In this document: piece by piece, positions 8,236 through 17,288 of the stretch
Numbering within the stretch: the stretch's first letter is position 1
Layout: the number at the start of each line of letters is the position of its first letter
DNA from: CAIXSC01 sp046349915
GTDB taxonomy: Bacteria > Planctomycetota > Planctomycetia > Pirellulales > Pirellulaceae
Direction of reading: 5' to 3'
DNA: 64,000 nucleotides
Assembly: GCA_046349915.1 (NCBI GenBank)
Contig: JAXMBL010000005.1
Span: forward strand, 806,001-870,000
The notes under the pieces: generated by a model
The model's database searches: none
Told to the model about the DNA's origin: nothing
The model's input: only the letters and a program-made list of their open reading frames with translations
Program-made: the position numbers and the translations under genes

Positions 8236-8752
8236 CGGCGATCGTCCTAACGGATGAGTCTAAAAACAACCAAACCACCACGAGGTATTTTCGACGGCCA
8301 TCCTACGCCAGATCCCCACCGAAAAAAAGCGGAGAAGGAAGGGGGAAAGCCAGGGAATCTCAGCCAGTTCCCCGCCCGTTACCCACCCGGATCACACGCC
8401 CAGAGATCAGTGAAGATCAGCGCCGATCAGTGTTCCCAATCTCCCGGGGTCACGCCCCGACACCGCAGCCGGAGGATGGGAACACTGATCGACACTCATC
8501 CACACTGATCCATGCTCGGTGCATAGGTGATCCTCTGGCGTCTCAAGATCGATTCACTGGCAACTCGAGACGAGCGTTGCTGGCTTCGAGCGGGCGACTT
8601 TATTGGGGCAAGGAATAGCGTTGGAAAATCTAGCTTGAGTGCTGGACTTCTTAGTCGTTATCGCTAGATTGTGGGAGCTAAACGTGGGGGAACTTCGAGC
8701 TCGTTGGGCCGACTAGGTGACATCGGCAGTCAACCGAGCAGGAGAGCCAACG
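8236..8752. other. Intergenic region with a long imperfect inverted repeat
   Basis: No gene is supported. An imperfect inverted repeat of about 38 bp has its left arm at 8404-8441 (GATCAGTG..., ending CGATCAGTGTTCCCA) and its right arm at 8474-8512 (beginning TGGGAACACTGATCG). The 32-bp centre has its own GC-rich hairpin. It is built like a small non-coding mobile repeat. Further right, AATCTAGC at 8627-8634 and GCTAGATT at 8663-8670 form an 8-bp inverted pair ahead of the sigma factor gene; a regulatory role is only possible. Confidence 0.6.
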
Positions 8753-9358
8753 ATGGATGGAACGGATTTCGAACAAGATGCGAACCAAGATTTTCAGTCG
8801 CTGTTTCGGAAGGTAAAGAGCGGCGATCGTGTCGCGAGCCGACAATTCGTAGAAGAGTACACACCTGTGTTACTCAAGGTCGTTCGTCGGTTTCTTCATT
8901 CGCGAATGCGTTCGCGATTTGACTCTATTGATTTCGTGCAAGGAGTGTGGGCGTCCGTTTTTCGCAATCCAGCGGGCGTTGAACAACTCGAATCGCGAGA
9001 AGCGGCAGCTCTTTATTTGGCGAGAATGGCTCGCAACAAAGTCATCGACGCCACCCGACGTTCGATCTATTGCAAGAAGAATGATCTTCGTCGTGAGTGT
9101 CAGCTCGATACGCTTTTCGAGGGCCACGAAGGTGAGAATGAATTGACCGACACTCGGCAACTCTCACCATCCGACCTCGTTCAATTGCGTGAGGAGTGGT
9201 TGCAACTTGTTGACACCCAGCCCGCGATCTTTCGCGAGATTTCATTCTTGCGGAGCATCGGCGCCACCTTCAAAGAAATCGCCCAAAAACTTGGGGTTCA
9301 CGAACGCACAGTGAGACGATTCATGCGGAAGTTGGCCGCAAAGATGGAACTGCGGTAA
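8753..9358 (+). CDS. ECF-type sigma factor, planctomycete style
   Basis: 201 residues; start at 8753 with AGGAGA about 9 bases upstream. Region 2 appears as FVEEYTPVLLKVVRRFLHSR and DSIDFVQGVWASVFR; region 4 as EISFLRSIGATFKEIAQKLG then VHERTVRRFMRKLA, a helix-turn-helix. The long insert between the regions (DTLFEGHEGENELTDTRQLS) is typical of ECF variants common in planctomycetes. No anti-sigma gene lies beside it; the next gene is the alpha-2-macroglobulin 307 bp on, behind two hairpins, so no operon is claimed. The codon and base composition of the gene and its upstream region are visibly less GC-rich than the neighbours. Confidence 0.88.
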   Translation: MDGTDFEQDANQDFQSLFRKVKSGDRVASRQFVEEYTPVLLKVVRRFLHSRMRSRFDSIDFVQGVWASVFRNPAGVEQLESREAAALYLARMARNKVIDATRRSIYCKKNDLRRECQLDTLFEGHEGENELTDTRQLSPSDLVQLREEWLQLVDTQPAIFREISFLRSIGATFKEIAQKLGVHERTVRRFMRKLAAKMELR

Positions 9359-9383
9359 TTCTGTTCGCTCGACGTAGTCTTGC

Positions 9384-9408
9384 GCCCCACCCGCGCCGTG
9401 GGTGGGGC
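9384..9408. terminator. Perfect 9-bp GC hairpin after the sigma factor gene
   Basis: GCCCCACCC (9384-9392) pairs with GGGTGGGGC (9400-9408) around a 7-base loop, 25 bp after the stop codon. There is no run of T after either arm, so it may be a Rho-dependent or attenuating stem, or simply a repeat hairpin. Confidence 0.4.
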
Positions 9409-9536
9409 ACGCAATGCTTGAATGACCGCGAGTTTCCAATCCACAACCTCTTTCGGCGTGACAACGGAAGGGCGTAGCGCCGATGCTTTTTGGATTCCTT
9501 CGGTGTCGCACGAGAAACGCGACTGCCTACCCTCCC

Positions 9537-9561
9537 CGCGGGAACTTTCTCCGTTCCCGCG
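9537..9561. repeat. Perfect 9-bp hairpin upstream of the macroglobulin gene
   Basis: CGCGGGAAC (9537-9545) pairs with GTTCCCGCG (9553-9561) around a 7-base loop. It sits about 100 bp before the start of the next gene. The remaining intergenic sequence from 9359 to 9665 shows no gene. Confidence 0.5.
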
Positions 9562-9665
9562 GCGTCGAAGGGATCGGGTACAACTAGCGGTGGGCTTGGC
9601 GAGGATTTGGCTGGGCTCGGGGCGGCTGGTTGGGGATGGCTTATCTTGTTGCGGGGGTTCGAGTT

Positions 9666-12600
9666 ATGAGACGGATTGCGGTTTCCGCCGTGTTCTTGGG
9701 CGTGTTTGCGGCGCTGGTGGCTGTCGCGGCCGGGCCGCGGGAAAGTCAGTGGAAGAAGGTGAACGAAGCAATCCAAAAAGGGCTCCCCAAGACGGCGATC
9801 CAGGAACTTAAGCCGATCATCGCCGACGCCCTCCGCGAAGGGCGGCACGCCGAAGCCACCCGAGCCATCGCGCAAACCATCGCGCTCGAAGGACAAATCG
9901 AAGGGTCCAAAGCCGAGGAAAAGGTCGTGCGGATGCGAGCGGAGATCGCCAAGGCGCCCGCTGAAATGAAGCCCGTCCTCAATACCCTGCTCGCTCACTG
10001 GTTCTGGCAATACTACCAACAGAACCGCTGGCGCTTCCTCCAACGCACGCAAACCGCCAGCTCCCCCAGCGATGACTTCACCACCTGGGACCTCCCCCGC
10101 ATCCTCCGCGAAATCGACCAGCAGTTCGCCCAAGCGCTCGCCGACGCCCCCACCCTCCAAAAAATCCACATCGCCCAGTACGACGACCTGCTGTCCAAAG
10201 GCGCGCTCGACGACGCTCACCGTCCCACTCTCTACGACTTCCTGGCCCACGAAGCACTCGCCTTCTACACCTCCGGCGAACAGGCCGCCAACAAGCCGCA
10301 AGATGCGTTCGAACTCGCCGCCGATAGCCCGGCGCTCGCCCCCATCGACCAGTTCATCGACTGGAAACCGGCCGCCAGCCCCGACGACCAATCGCTCACC
10401 CTCCGCGCCCTCCAGCTCTACCAACAACTGCTCCGCTTCCACCAAAAAGACGACGATCGCACCGCGCTGCTCGACGCCGACCTCCTCCGACTCGCCTACG
10501 CTAAAAACACGGCCGTCGGCGACGAAGCCAAGACTCGCTACCAAGCCGCCCTGCGCCGGTTCGCCGACCAACACGCCAACCACCCCCTCTCGTCCCTCGC
10601 GCTCGCTCAACTGGCCCAACAAATCCACGCCGCTGGCGATTGGGTCGAGGCCCGTAAGCTCGCCCTCCAAGGCCTGCAACGCTTCCCCGCCAGCCGCGGC
10701 GGGATCGATTGCTTCAACCTGGTCAAACAGATCGAAGCGCCCGAATTGCAGTTGGCGACCGAACGAGTGTGGGCGGCCCCCTGGCCGTCGATCAAAGTCA
10801 CCTATCGCAACCTGACCAAAGTCCACTTCAAGGTCGTCTCGTTCGACGTCGACGCTCACCTGAAATCCAACCGCTACTCCCCCCTCCAACTCGACGAAAA
10901 CCAACGCCGAGCACTCTTGGCTCAACCCACGGCCCTCCGCTGGTCCGCCGACCTGGCCGCCACCGACGACTACCAACAGAAACAAGTCGAACTCCCCCCG
11001 CAAACCGACCTCAAGCCCGGCGCGTACTATCTGATCGCCAGCGCGAACGAACAGTTCACCGACAACAATAATCCGATCCAGTTCTGCGAGTTCTGGTTGA
11101 GCAACCTGTCGATCGTGGTGCGCAATCGGCACGGCGATGGCATCCTGGAAGGCTTTGTGCTCGACTCGCGTACCGGCGATCCGCTGGCCGGGGCCGACGT
11201 CACGCTGTGGCAACGTCGCAACAATTTCCGCACGCCAGGACCCAACCTGAAGACCGACGCCAACGGCTTGTTCCGAGCCGAAAACCTGTCGGGCGTCTCG
11301 ATCACCGTCGACGCGCGAGCCAACGGCCAACGACTGGTGTCCGCTCACGAACAGGGAGTACACCAAGGAAGTCAAGTGACCCGGTCGTACTCGCGCACGT
11401 TCTTCTTCACCGACCGAGCTCTGTATCGTCCCGGACAAACCATCGAATACAAAGGGATCGTCTTCTCCGCCGCCCCCGAAAACGATCGCTACAAGGTGCT
11501 GCCCAACTATAAGTTGACGGTCGCGCTGCTGGATGTGAACGGCAAAGAGGTGGAACGGCGCGAACATGGCTCGAACGATTACGGCTCGTTCAGCGGCAGC
11601 TTCACCGCTCCCCGCGATCGCTTGATGGGACAAATGCGGATCGCCGTCGTGGGCGGCGGACCCGAGGCGCAAGGCCAGACGATGGTCAGCGTCGAGGAAT
11701 ACAAGCGGCCCAAGTTCCAAGTGTCGCTGGATGCTCCCAGCGACGCCGCCAAACTGAACGGACCCGTCAAGTTGACCGGCAAGGCCGCCGCCTACACCGG
11801 CGCGGCGATCGATGGCGCGAAGGTGAAATGGCGAGTGGTCCGGCAAGTGCGCTATCCCGATTGGTGGTTCTGGCGCTGCTGGTGGATGCCGCCGCAACCG
11901 GGCCAATCGCAAGAGATCGCCCACGGCACGGCCGTGACCGGCGTCGATGGCAAGTTCAACGTCGAGTTCACCGCGAAACCCGATCTGTCGGTCGACGAGG
12001 ACTCCGAGCCGCGCTTCCATTACGCCATCCATGCCGATGTGACCGACGCCGCGGGCGAAACTCGCTCGGCCGATCGCTCGATCACCGTCGGCTACACGGC
12101 ACTCGCCGCGACGTTGTCGGCCGACGAGTGGTTGGTGAGCGACAAGGCGGTCGAGGTTCGGCTGCGAGCGACGACGTTGGATGGCGAGGGACAGGTGGCC
12201 GAGGGGGTGGCGCGAGTCTACCGACTGAAGTCGCCCGAACAGGTCGCGCGTCCCAGTCTGACGGGCCCGATCTACGGCGGACCGCGCGGGGTACGAGGCC
12301 GAGGCGCGATCGCGGCGCCGGTCAACCCGCCGCCCGCCGATCCTTCGAACCCCCAATCGTGGCCGCTGGGCGAACAAGTGCTCGAAAAAGGACTCACCAC
12401 CGACGCTCAAGGGAACGCGAAATTCCCCGTCGAATTGGGCGAGGGGATGTATCGAGTGAAGTTTGAGACTCGCGACAAGTTCGGCAAGCAGGTGACGGCC
12501 GAGTTGCCGCTGCGAGTGGTGACGCCGGCCGCGCCAAAGCTGGGAATCAAGATCCCCGATCTGTTCGCGGCGCCTCAATGGACCATCGAGCCGGGGGCTG

Positions 12601-15600
12601 AATTCACGGCGCTGTGGGGCACGGGCTACGAAACGGGTCGAGCGTTCGTGGAGGTCGAGCATCGGCAGAAGATCGTCCAAGCTTATTGGACCGAGCCGGG
12701 CAAGACGCAGACCGTCATCAAGCAGGCGGTGACCGAAGCGATGCGCGGCGGGTTCACGGTCCGAGTCACTCGAGTGCGCGAGAATCGCGGCTACCTGCAC
12801 GCTCGTCAAGTCGACGTGCCGTGGACCAACAAACAGTTGACCATCCAATGGGAACGGTTCGTCTCGAAGCTGGAACCCAACCAGCAGGAGAAGTGGACCG
12901 CGATCGTGAAGGGACCCGATGCGAAGCGAGCGGTGGCGGAGATGGTCGCCGGTCTGTACGACGCGTCGCTGGATGCCTACCGTCCCCACTCGTGGCAGTC
13001 GTCGTTCGGCGTCTTCCGCCACGATCACTCGAATCTCCATTCACAGTTCGAGAACTCGGTCCAAGGCTTTCAATATTTCTTGGGGCATTGGCAAATCGAG
13101 CAGAAGGGCTTCAACGCGACCTACCGTTCGTTCCCGCCCGACTTGATCGGCGCGTTGACGATTTACGGGAACCCGCGGATGTTCTACCGTCGTGGGCGAG
13201 CATTGGGGATGGAGGCGGCAGGGGCCGCTCCGCCCGCTCCCGCGGCCGCCGCCGCTGATATGGATGCGTTCGGCGCGAATCGAGCGATCGATGGTTTGGC
13301 AGCCGAGCAGCGGGGGGAGATGCTGCGCAAGGGAGTGGCATTGGGTGAGAATGCCAAACAAGCGGCTGATAAGGGGGGAGGAGAAGGCGGGGCAGAGGGC
13401 GACGGCGGACCCGGCGGCTCGTCGGGCCCCGATCTTAACGCGGTCTCCGCTCGGAAGAATCTCCGCGAGACGGCGTTCTTCTTCCCCAAGCTGGTCGCCA
13501 ACAGCGACGGCGAAGTGAAGATCGAATTCGCGATGCCCGAGGCGCTGACCGAATGGAAGTTCCTAGGGTTTGCGCACGACCGCGAGCTGCGTAGCGGCCT
13601 GTTGGTCGACAAAGTGGTCACCTCGAAAGATCTGATGGTCCAACCCAACGCACCGCGGTTTGTGCGCGAGGGGGATCAGATCGAATTCACGGTGAAGGTC
13701 AGCAACCAATCGGCGGCTCGACAGGTCGGCAAGGTCCGCCTGACGCTGGCCGACGCACGGACCGCTCAAAGCGTCGACGCGTCGTTCCAGAACAGCTCGC
13801 CCGAGCAAGAGTTTGACATTCCCGCTCAGGAATCTCGCACCTTGTCGTGGAAGATCAAGACGCCCGATGACGCGCCGTTCCTGATCTACAAGGCGGTCGG
13901 GTCGTCGGGCCGAGTGTCCGATGGCGAAGAAGGCTATCTGCCGGTATTGTCGCGACGGATCTTGGTGACCGAGTCGTTGCCGTTGCCGATTCGCGGGCCG
14001 GGGACGAAGGAGTTCCAATTCCAGCGCCTGATCGACAGCGGCAAGTCGGACACGCTGAAGCACAAGACCTACTCGATCCAAATGGTCTCGAACCCATCGT
14101 GGTACGCGGTCATGGCGTTGCCCTACTTGATGGAGTATCCGCACGAGTGCGCCGAGCAGACGTTTAATCGGCTGTATGCCAACGCGTTGGCTCGCCACAT
14201 CGCGCAGAGCGACCCGAAGATTCGGCGAGTGTTCGAGCAGTGGAAGGGGACGCCGGCGCTCGATAGCCCTCTGACCAAGAACCAGGATCTCAAGGCGGTG
14301 GCGTTGGAGGAGACGCCGTGGGTGCGGCAAGCGGAGCGTGAGAGCCAAGCGCGGCGCGACGTCGGCATTCTGTTCGATGAGAACCGATTGAACGACGAGA
14401 CGGCGCGGACGATGTCCAAGTTGGCCGACATGCAGTTGGGCGACGGCGCGTGGCCGTGGTTCCCGGGCGGGCGCGAGAACGATTACATCACGCTATATAT
14501 CACGACGGGCTTTGGTCGGATGCGACATCTGGGCGTGAAGCTCGATATGGCGCCCGCCATCCGCTCGCTCGACCGGCTGGATGGTTGGGCCGACCGGATG
14601 TACCGCGACATCTTGGCTCGGAAGGTGGACAAGAACGACAACCACTTGTCGACCACGATTGCGTTGTATCTGTACTGCCGCAGCTTCTATTTGGAAGACA
14701 AGCCGATCGCCGCCGACAAAAAAGAGGCGGTCGATTATTGGCTCGGGCAAGCTCGCAAATACTGGTTGCGATTGAACGAGCGGCAATCGCAGGGACATTT
14801 GGCGCTGGGCCTGAAGCGGTTCGGCGATCGAGAGGCGGCGATCGGCATCGTGAATTCGCTGCGCGAACGCTCGGTGTCGAACGAGGAAATGGGAATGTTC
14901 TGGCGCGACACCGAGTTGTCTTGGTGGTGGTATCGAGCGCCGATCGAGACGCAGGCGGTCATGATCGAGGCGTTTGACGAAGTGGCGGGCGACGCGAAAG
15001 CGGTCGAGGACTGCAAGGTGTGGTTGCTGAAGCAGAAGCAGACGCAAGACTGGAAGACGACCAAGGCGACGGCCGACGCGGTGTACGCGTTGCTGTTGCG
15101 CGGCGCCAACCAGTTGGCGTCGGACGCGTTGGTGGAAGTAACGGTGGGTGGCGAGCGAGTGAAACCGGAGTCGGTCGAGGCGGGCACTGGTTTCTTTGAG
15201 GAGCGTCGATTGGGCGGCGAGATCAAGCCCGAGTTGGGTCGAGTTTCGTTGAAGAAGGTCGACGCCGGAGTCGCCTGGGGCTCGGTCCACTGGCAATATC
15301 TGGAGGATATGACGAAGGTGACCGCGTACGACGGCACTCCGCTGAAGTTGCGGAAGACGTTGTATACGAAGCGAGCGTCGAAGAAGGGGCCGGAGTTGGC
15401 TCCGGTGACGGGCGAAGTGAATGTGGGCGACGAGTTGGTAGTGCGAGTGGAGCTGCGAGTGGACCGGGACATGGAATATGTCCACCTGAAGGACCAACGC
15501 GGCTCGGGGACCGAGCCGGTGAATGTGCTGAGCGGTTACCGATACCAGGATGGGTTGGCGTACTACGAGTCGACTCGGGACACGGCGAGCCACTTCTTCA

Positions 15601-15752
15601 TCGACTACTTGCCGAAGGGCGTGTATGTCTTCGAGTACTCGACGCGAGTGCAATTGAAGGGTCGTTATCAGACGGGCATCGCATCGATCGAATGCATGTA
15701 CGCCCCCGAGTTCAATAGCCACTCGGAGAGTTTCTGGTTGGAGGCAAAATAA
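9666..15752 (+). CDS. Alpha-2-macroglobulin family protein with thioester motif
   Basis: 2028 residues from the ATG at 9666, chosen because a signal peptide follows at once (MRRIAVSAVFLGVFAALVAV). Residues about 30-360 are an alpha-helical, TPR-like extension (QLAQQIHAAGDWVEARKLAL). Macroglobulin beta domains follow, with the typical FFFTDRALYRPGQTIEYKG near residue 590, and a Gly-rich linker near 1240. The A2M domain has RETAFFFPKLVANSDGEVK. The thioester site is PHECAEQTF with Cys1495 in a C-x-E-Q motif, so it should be reactive. A thioester-domain helical toroid and a receptor-like C-terminal domain follow. Family role: trapping foreign proteases in the periplasm. No pbpC-type partner is adjacent. 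The upstream ECF sigma gene might control it, but this is only proximity. Confidence 0.93.
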   Translation: MRRIAVSAVFLGVFAALVAVAAGPRESQWKKVNEAIQKGLPKTAIQELKPIIADALREGRHAEATRAIAQTIALEGQIEGSKAEEKVVRMRAEIAKAPAEMKPVLNTLLAHWFWQYYQQNRWRFLQRTQTASSPSDDFTTWDLPRILREIDQQFAQALADAPTLQKIHIAQYDDLLSKGALDDAHRPTLYDFLAHEALAFYTSGEQAANKPQDAFELAADSPALAPIDQFIDWKPAASPDDQSLTLRALQLYQQLLRFHQKDDDRTALLDADLLRLAYAKNTAVGDEAKTRYQAALRRFADQHANHPLSSLALAQLAQQIHAAGDWVEARKLALQGLQRFPASRGGIDCFNLVKQIEAPELQLATERVWAAPWPSIKVTYRNLTKVHFKVVSFDVDAHLKSNRYSPLQLDENQRRALLAQPTALRWSADLAATDDYQQKQVELPPQTDLKPGAYYLIASANEQFTDNNNPIQFCEFWLSNLSIVVRNRHGDGILEGFVLDSRTGDPLAGADVTLWQRRNNFRTPGPNLKTDANGLFRAENLSGVSITVDARANGQRLVSAHEQGVHQGSQVTRSYSRTFFFTDRALYRPGQTIEYKGIVFSAAPENDRYKVLPNYKLTVALLDVNGKEVERREHGSNDYGSFSGSFTAPRDRLMGQMRIAVVGGGPEAQGQTMVSVEEYKRPKFQVSLDAPSDAAKLNGPVKLTGKAAAYTGAAIDGAKVKWRVVRQVRYPDWWFWRCWWMPPQPGQSQEIAHGTAVTGVDGKFNVEFTAKPDLSVDEDSEPRFHYAIHADVTDAAGETRSADRSITVGYTALAATLSADEWLVSDKAVEVRLRATTLDGEGQVAEGVARVYRLKSPEQVARPSLTGPIYGGPRGVRGRGAIAAPVNPPPADPSNPQSWPLGEQVLEKGLTTDAQGNAKFPVELGEGMYRVKFETRDKFGKQVTAELPLRVVTPAAPKLGIKIPDLFAAPQWTIEPGAEFTALWGTGYETGRAFVEVEHRQKIVQAYWTEPGKTQTVIKQAVTEAMRGGFTVRVTRVRENRGYLHARQVDVPWTNKQLTIQWERFVSKLEPNQQEKWTAIVKGPDAKRAVAEMVAGLYDASLDAYRPHSWQSSFGVFRHDHSNLHSQFENSVQGFQYFLGHWQIEQKGFNATYRSFPPDLIGALTIYGNPRMFYRRGRALGMEAAGAAPPAPAAAAADMDAFGANRAIDGLAAEQRGEMLRKGVALGENAKQAADKGGGEGGAEGDGGPGGSSGPDLNAVSARKNLRETAFFFPKLVANSDGEVKIEFAMPEALTEWKFLGFAHDRELRSGLLVDKVVTSKDLMVQPNAPRFVREGDQIEFTVKVSNQSAARQVGKVRLTLADARTAQSVDASFQNSSPEQEFDIPAQESRTLSWKIKTPDDAPFLIYKAVGSSGRVSDGEEGYLPVLSRRILVTESLPLPIRGPGTKEFQFQRLIDSGKSDTLKHKTYSIQMVSNPSWYAVMALPYLMEYPHECAEQTFNRLYANALARHIAQSDPKIRRVFEQWKGTPALDSPLTKNQDLKAVALEETPWVRQAERESQARRDVGILFDENRLNDETARTMSKLADMQLGDGAWPWFPGGRENDYITLYITTGFGRMRHLGVKLDMAPAIRSLDRLDGWADRMYRDILARKVDKNDNHLSTTIALYLYCRSFYLEDKPIAADKKEAVDYWLGQARKYWLRLNERQSQGHLALGLKRFGDREAAIGIVNSLRERSVSNEEMGMFWRDTELSWWWYRAPIETQAVMIEAFDEVAGDAKAVEDCKVWLLKQKQTQDWKTTKATADAVYALLLRGANQLASDALVEVTVGGERVKPESVEAGTGFFEERRLGGEIKPELGRVSLKKVDAGVAWGSVHWQYLEDMTKVTAYDGTPLKLRKTLYTKRASKKGPELAPVTGEVNVGDELVVRVELRVDRDMEYVHLKDQRGSGTEPVNVLSGYRYQDGLAYYESTRDTASHFFIDYLPKGVYVFEYSTRVQLKGRYQTGIASIECMYAPEFNSHSESFWLEAK

Positions 15753-15913
15753 AGTTGCTTGTAGCGGAATTCGCAAGAATTCCGCCGTCCAGCGCCAGCG
15801 GCAGGTAGGCGAAAGCGTGGAAACTCTGCGCCAAACGCATCGCTGAGGTTTGGCGCCATTCGCCGACGGCTGTTCCGCTCGCGAAGCGAGCGGGCTACGT
15901 CGAAGCGAGCGGG
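15753..15913. repeat. Intergenic D- and A-type palindromic repeats
   Basis: At 15761-15786 is a palindrome centred on GGAATTCGCAAGAATTCC (family D, second copy at 44681-44706 in the other orientation). At about 15878-15916 is the A palindrome CCGCTCGCGAAGCGAGCGG followed by a partial second copy (CGAAGCGAGCGGGCTAC). The last CTA supplies the stop codon of the leftward gene beginning here. Confidence 0.85.
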
Positions 15914-17209
15914 CTACGAATCGGGCGGGCTGCTGCTACGAATCGCGGTCGACGAGATATCGGCGCGGAAGGTTTGCTCGTCGACCGATTCACACAACGA
16001 GCGGAGAGAGGCGGGGAGGTCGAGTGAATCGAGGGTGCGGAAGGGACCGTTTAGCGTTCGGCCAAAGACTAGAAACCGACAGCCGTGGCGAGCGATCTCG
16101 GCGTGCGATGCTTGCAACGACTCGGCCGTTCCGCCGTGATACTTGGCGTTGCCCACGCGAGCGATCGTGTCGGCGCCGACAATAAACAACGCCCCCGGAA
16201 ACAGACGACTCTTCTCCGCGAACGTCGGCGCTCGCGTCAGCCATAATCGCTCGCCGCCGCCAAACTGCCTCCCTCGCGTCGCAATCTCCGTATAGTCCAG
16301 CGGCGGCTTGTCGACGTTCTCGATCGACAACTCAAAATCGACTCGCCAGCCTGTGAGCTCGGTTGCCACCCGAGCCATCTCGCGATGACCGTCATGCAGG
16401 GGATTGAACGCCCCTGGAAATAGAATTCGTACGGGCGGTTCGTCAAGCTCGGCGAGCTGGTCGCCGCTCGCTGGCTCGCTCGCAATCCCCAGCGTCGTGG
16501 CCGATCGAGCGGGATCGGTGTAAACCACTCGCCCCAGATGCCCCAGTGTGAGCGCTTGCCATGCCGCGGGCGCGTCGGTGTGGAGGCGTTCGAGCGACTC
16601 GTCGTCGGCAAGCGGCTGCGGACCGTCGAGTGCTAAGTCGGACGCAGTGGGAGGCGTGCGAAGGCCAGCGGCGGCGCCCATGGCTGCGATGATCAATTCA
16701 CTGACGATCTGCTCTTCCTCCAGCCGAGAGCGTCGGTTGCTGACGAAGTGGACCGTATAAGTCGTTGTGCTTGTCGCGGATTGAAGAGCCACATGAGCTC
16801 GATGAGCTCCCCGCTTCGGCCGGTCGCTCGCTAAACTCGCCGTACATCCCACGCCGATCACGTCGCTAAGTTCGTTGGCCTTAGCATCAGGCGAAGTGAC
16901 ATCCTGCGAAGCGGCATCAGGTGAATGCGGTATGGTGGAGTCGTTCGACCAACGGCGAGCTCGCATGTAGGCGGACATGGCCATCAGGCGAGCGGTTCGC
17001 TCGCAGCAGTAGCGTTCCGGCCGAGAGTGCAGGAAGGCGTCGAGCGCCGCGGGAGCATACGGCACCGTGGCCTCGAGGATCGAGCGCGAACCTCCTGGGA
17101 CTGAGAGCAACCACGAGATGGCCGTCGCACCGCCGCCCGTGACCGCCAACACGAACGAGCGGCCCGCTTGATGCAGTCGCTGAATGGACTCCGTCGGCAA
17201 AGATTTCAC
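15914..17209 (-). CDS. Fusion of CinA-like domain and NMN-adenylyltransferase-like domain
   Basis: 431 residues, probable GTG start at 17209 (weak ribosome site). Residues about 12-180 resemble the C-terminal CinA/PncC nicotinamide-nucleotide amidase fold: AVTGGGATAISWLLSVPGGS, a Tyr/Pro turn EATVPYAP, and DVIGVGCTASLASDRPKRG in place of the usual GIAGP loop. Residues about 262-430 are a nucleotidyltransferase: ILFPGAFNPLHDGH with the HxGH motif at His272-His275, LFIVGADTIARVGN, and the end motif ISSTAIRSS, as in NadD-type enzymes. Together they suggest a role in NAD(P) salvage or repair, but the CinA part lacks an obvious catalytic Ser-Cys-Thr-Gly string, so its activity is doubtful. Its stop codon lies in an A repeat. 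Confidence 0.75.
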   Translation of the reverse strand: MKSLPTESIQRLHQAGRSFVLAVTGGGATAISWLLSVPGGSRSILEATVPYAPAALDAFLHSRPERYCCERTARLMAMSAYMRARRWSNDSTIPHSPDAASQDVTSPDAKANELSDVIGVGCTASLASDRPKRGAHRAHVALQSATSTTTYTVHFVSNRRSRLEEEQIVSELIIAAMGAAAGLRTPPTASDLALDGPQPLADDESLERLHTDAPAAWQALTLGHLGRVVYTDPARSATTLGIASEPASGDQLAELDEPPVRILFPGAFNPLHDGHREMARVATELTGWRVDFELSIENVDKPPLDYTEIATRGRQFGGGERLWLTRAPTFAEKSRLFPGALFIVGADTIARVGNAKYHGGTAESLQASHAEIARHGCRFLVFGRTLNGPFRTLDSLDLPASLRSLCESVDEQTFRADISSTAIRSSSPPDS

Positions 17210-17282
17210 GCCAGTCTTCTACCTCACGTCTAACGAAAGAAAGACTTCCAGTCCGTCGCTCCTCCTCCCCGTACGACGGACT

Positions 17283-17288
17283 TCTAGT
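17283..17288 (+). repeat. Left target-site duplication of the IS element
   Basis: TCTAGT, repeated at 19158-19163 on the far side of the element. The site is inside a B-type palindrome, which reads ACGGACTTCTAGTCCGTCG when the insertion is removed. Confidence 0.75.

Noticed and set aside
8254..8508. 84-codon frame in the gap after transketolase
   Set aside because: It runs through the long inverted repeat and has no ribosome site or recognisable content.
9321..13040. A 1239-codon open frame on the minus strand opposite the macroglobulin gene
   Set aside because: It is Arg/Gly/Val-rich shadow translation of a GC-rich gene; no domain or start site is visible, and the plus-strand protein has clear family motifs.
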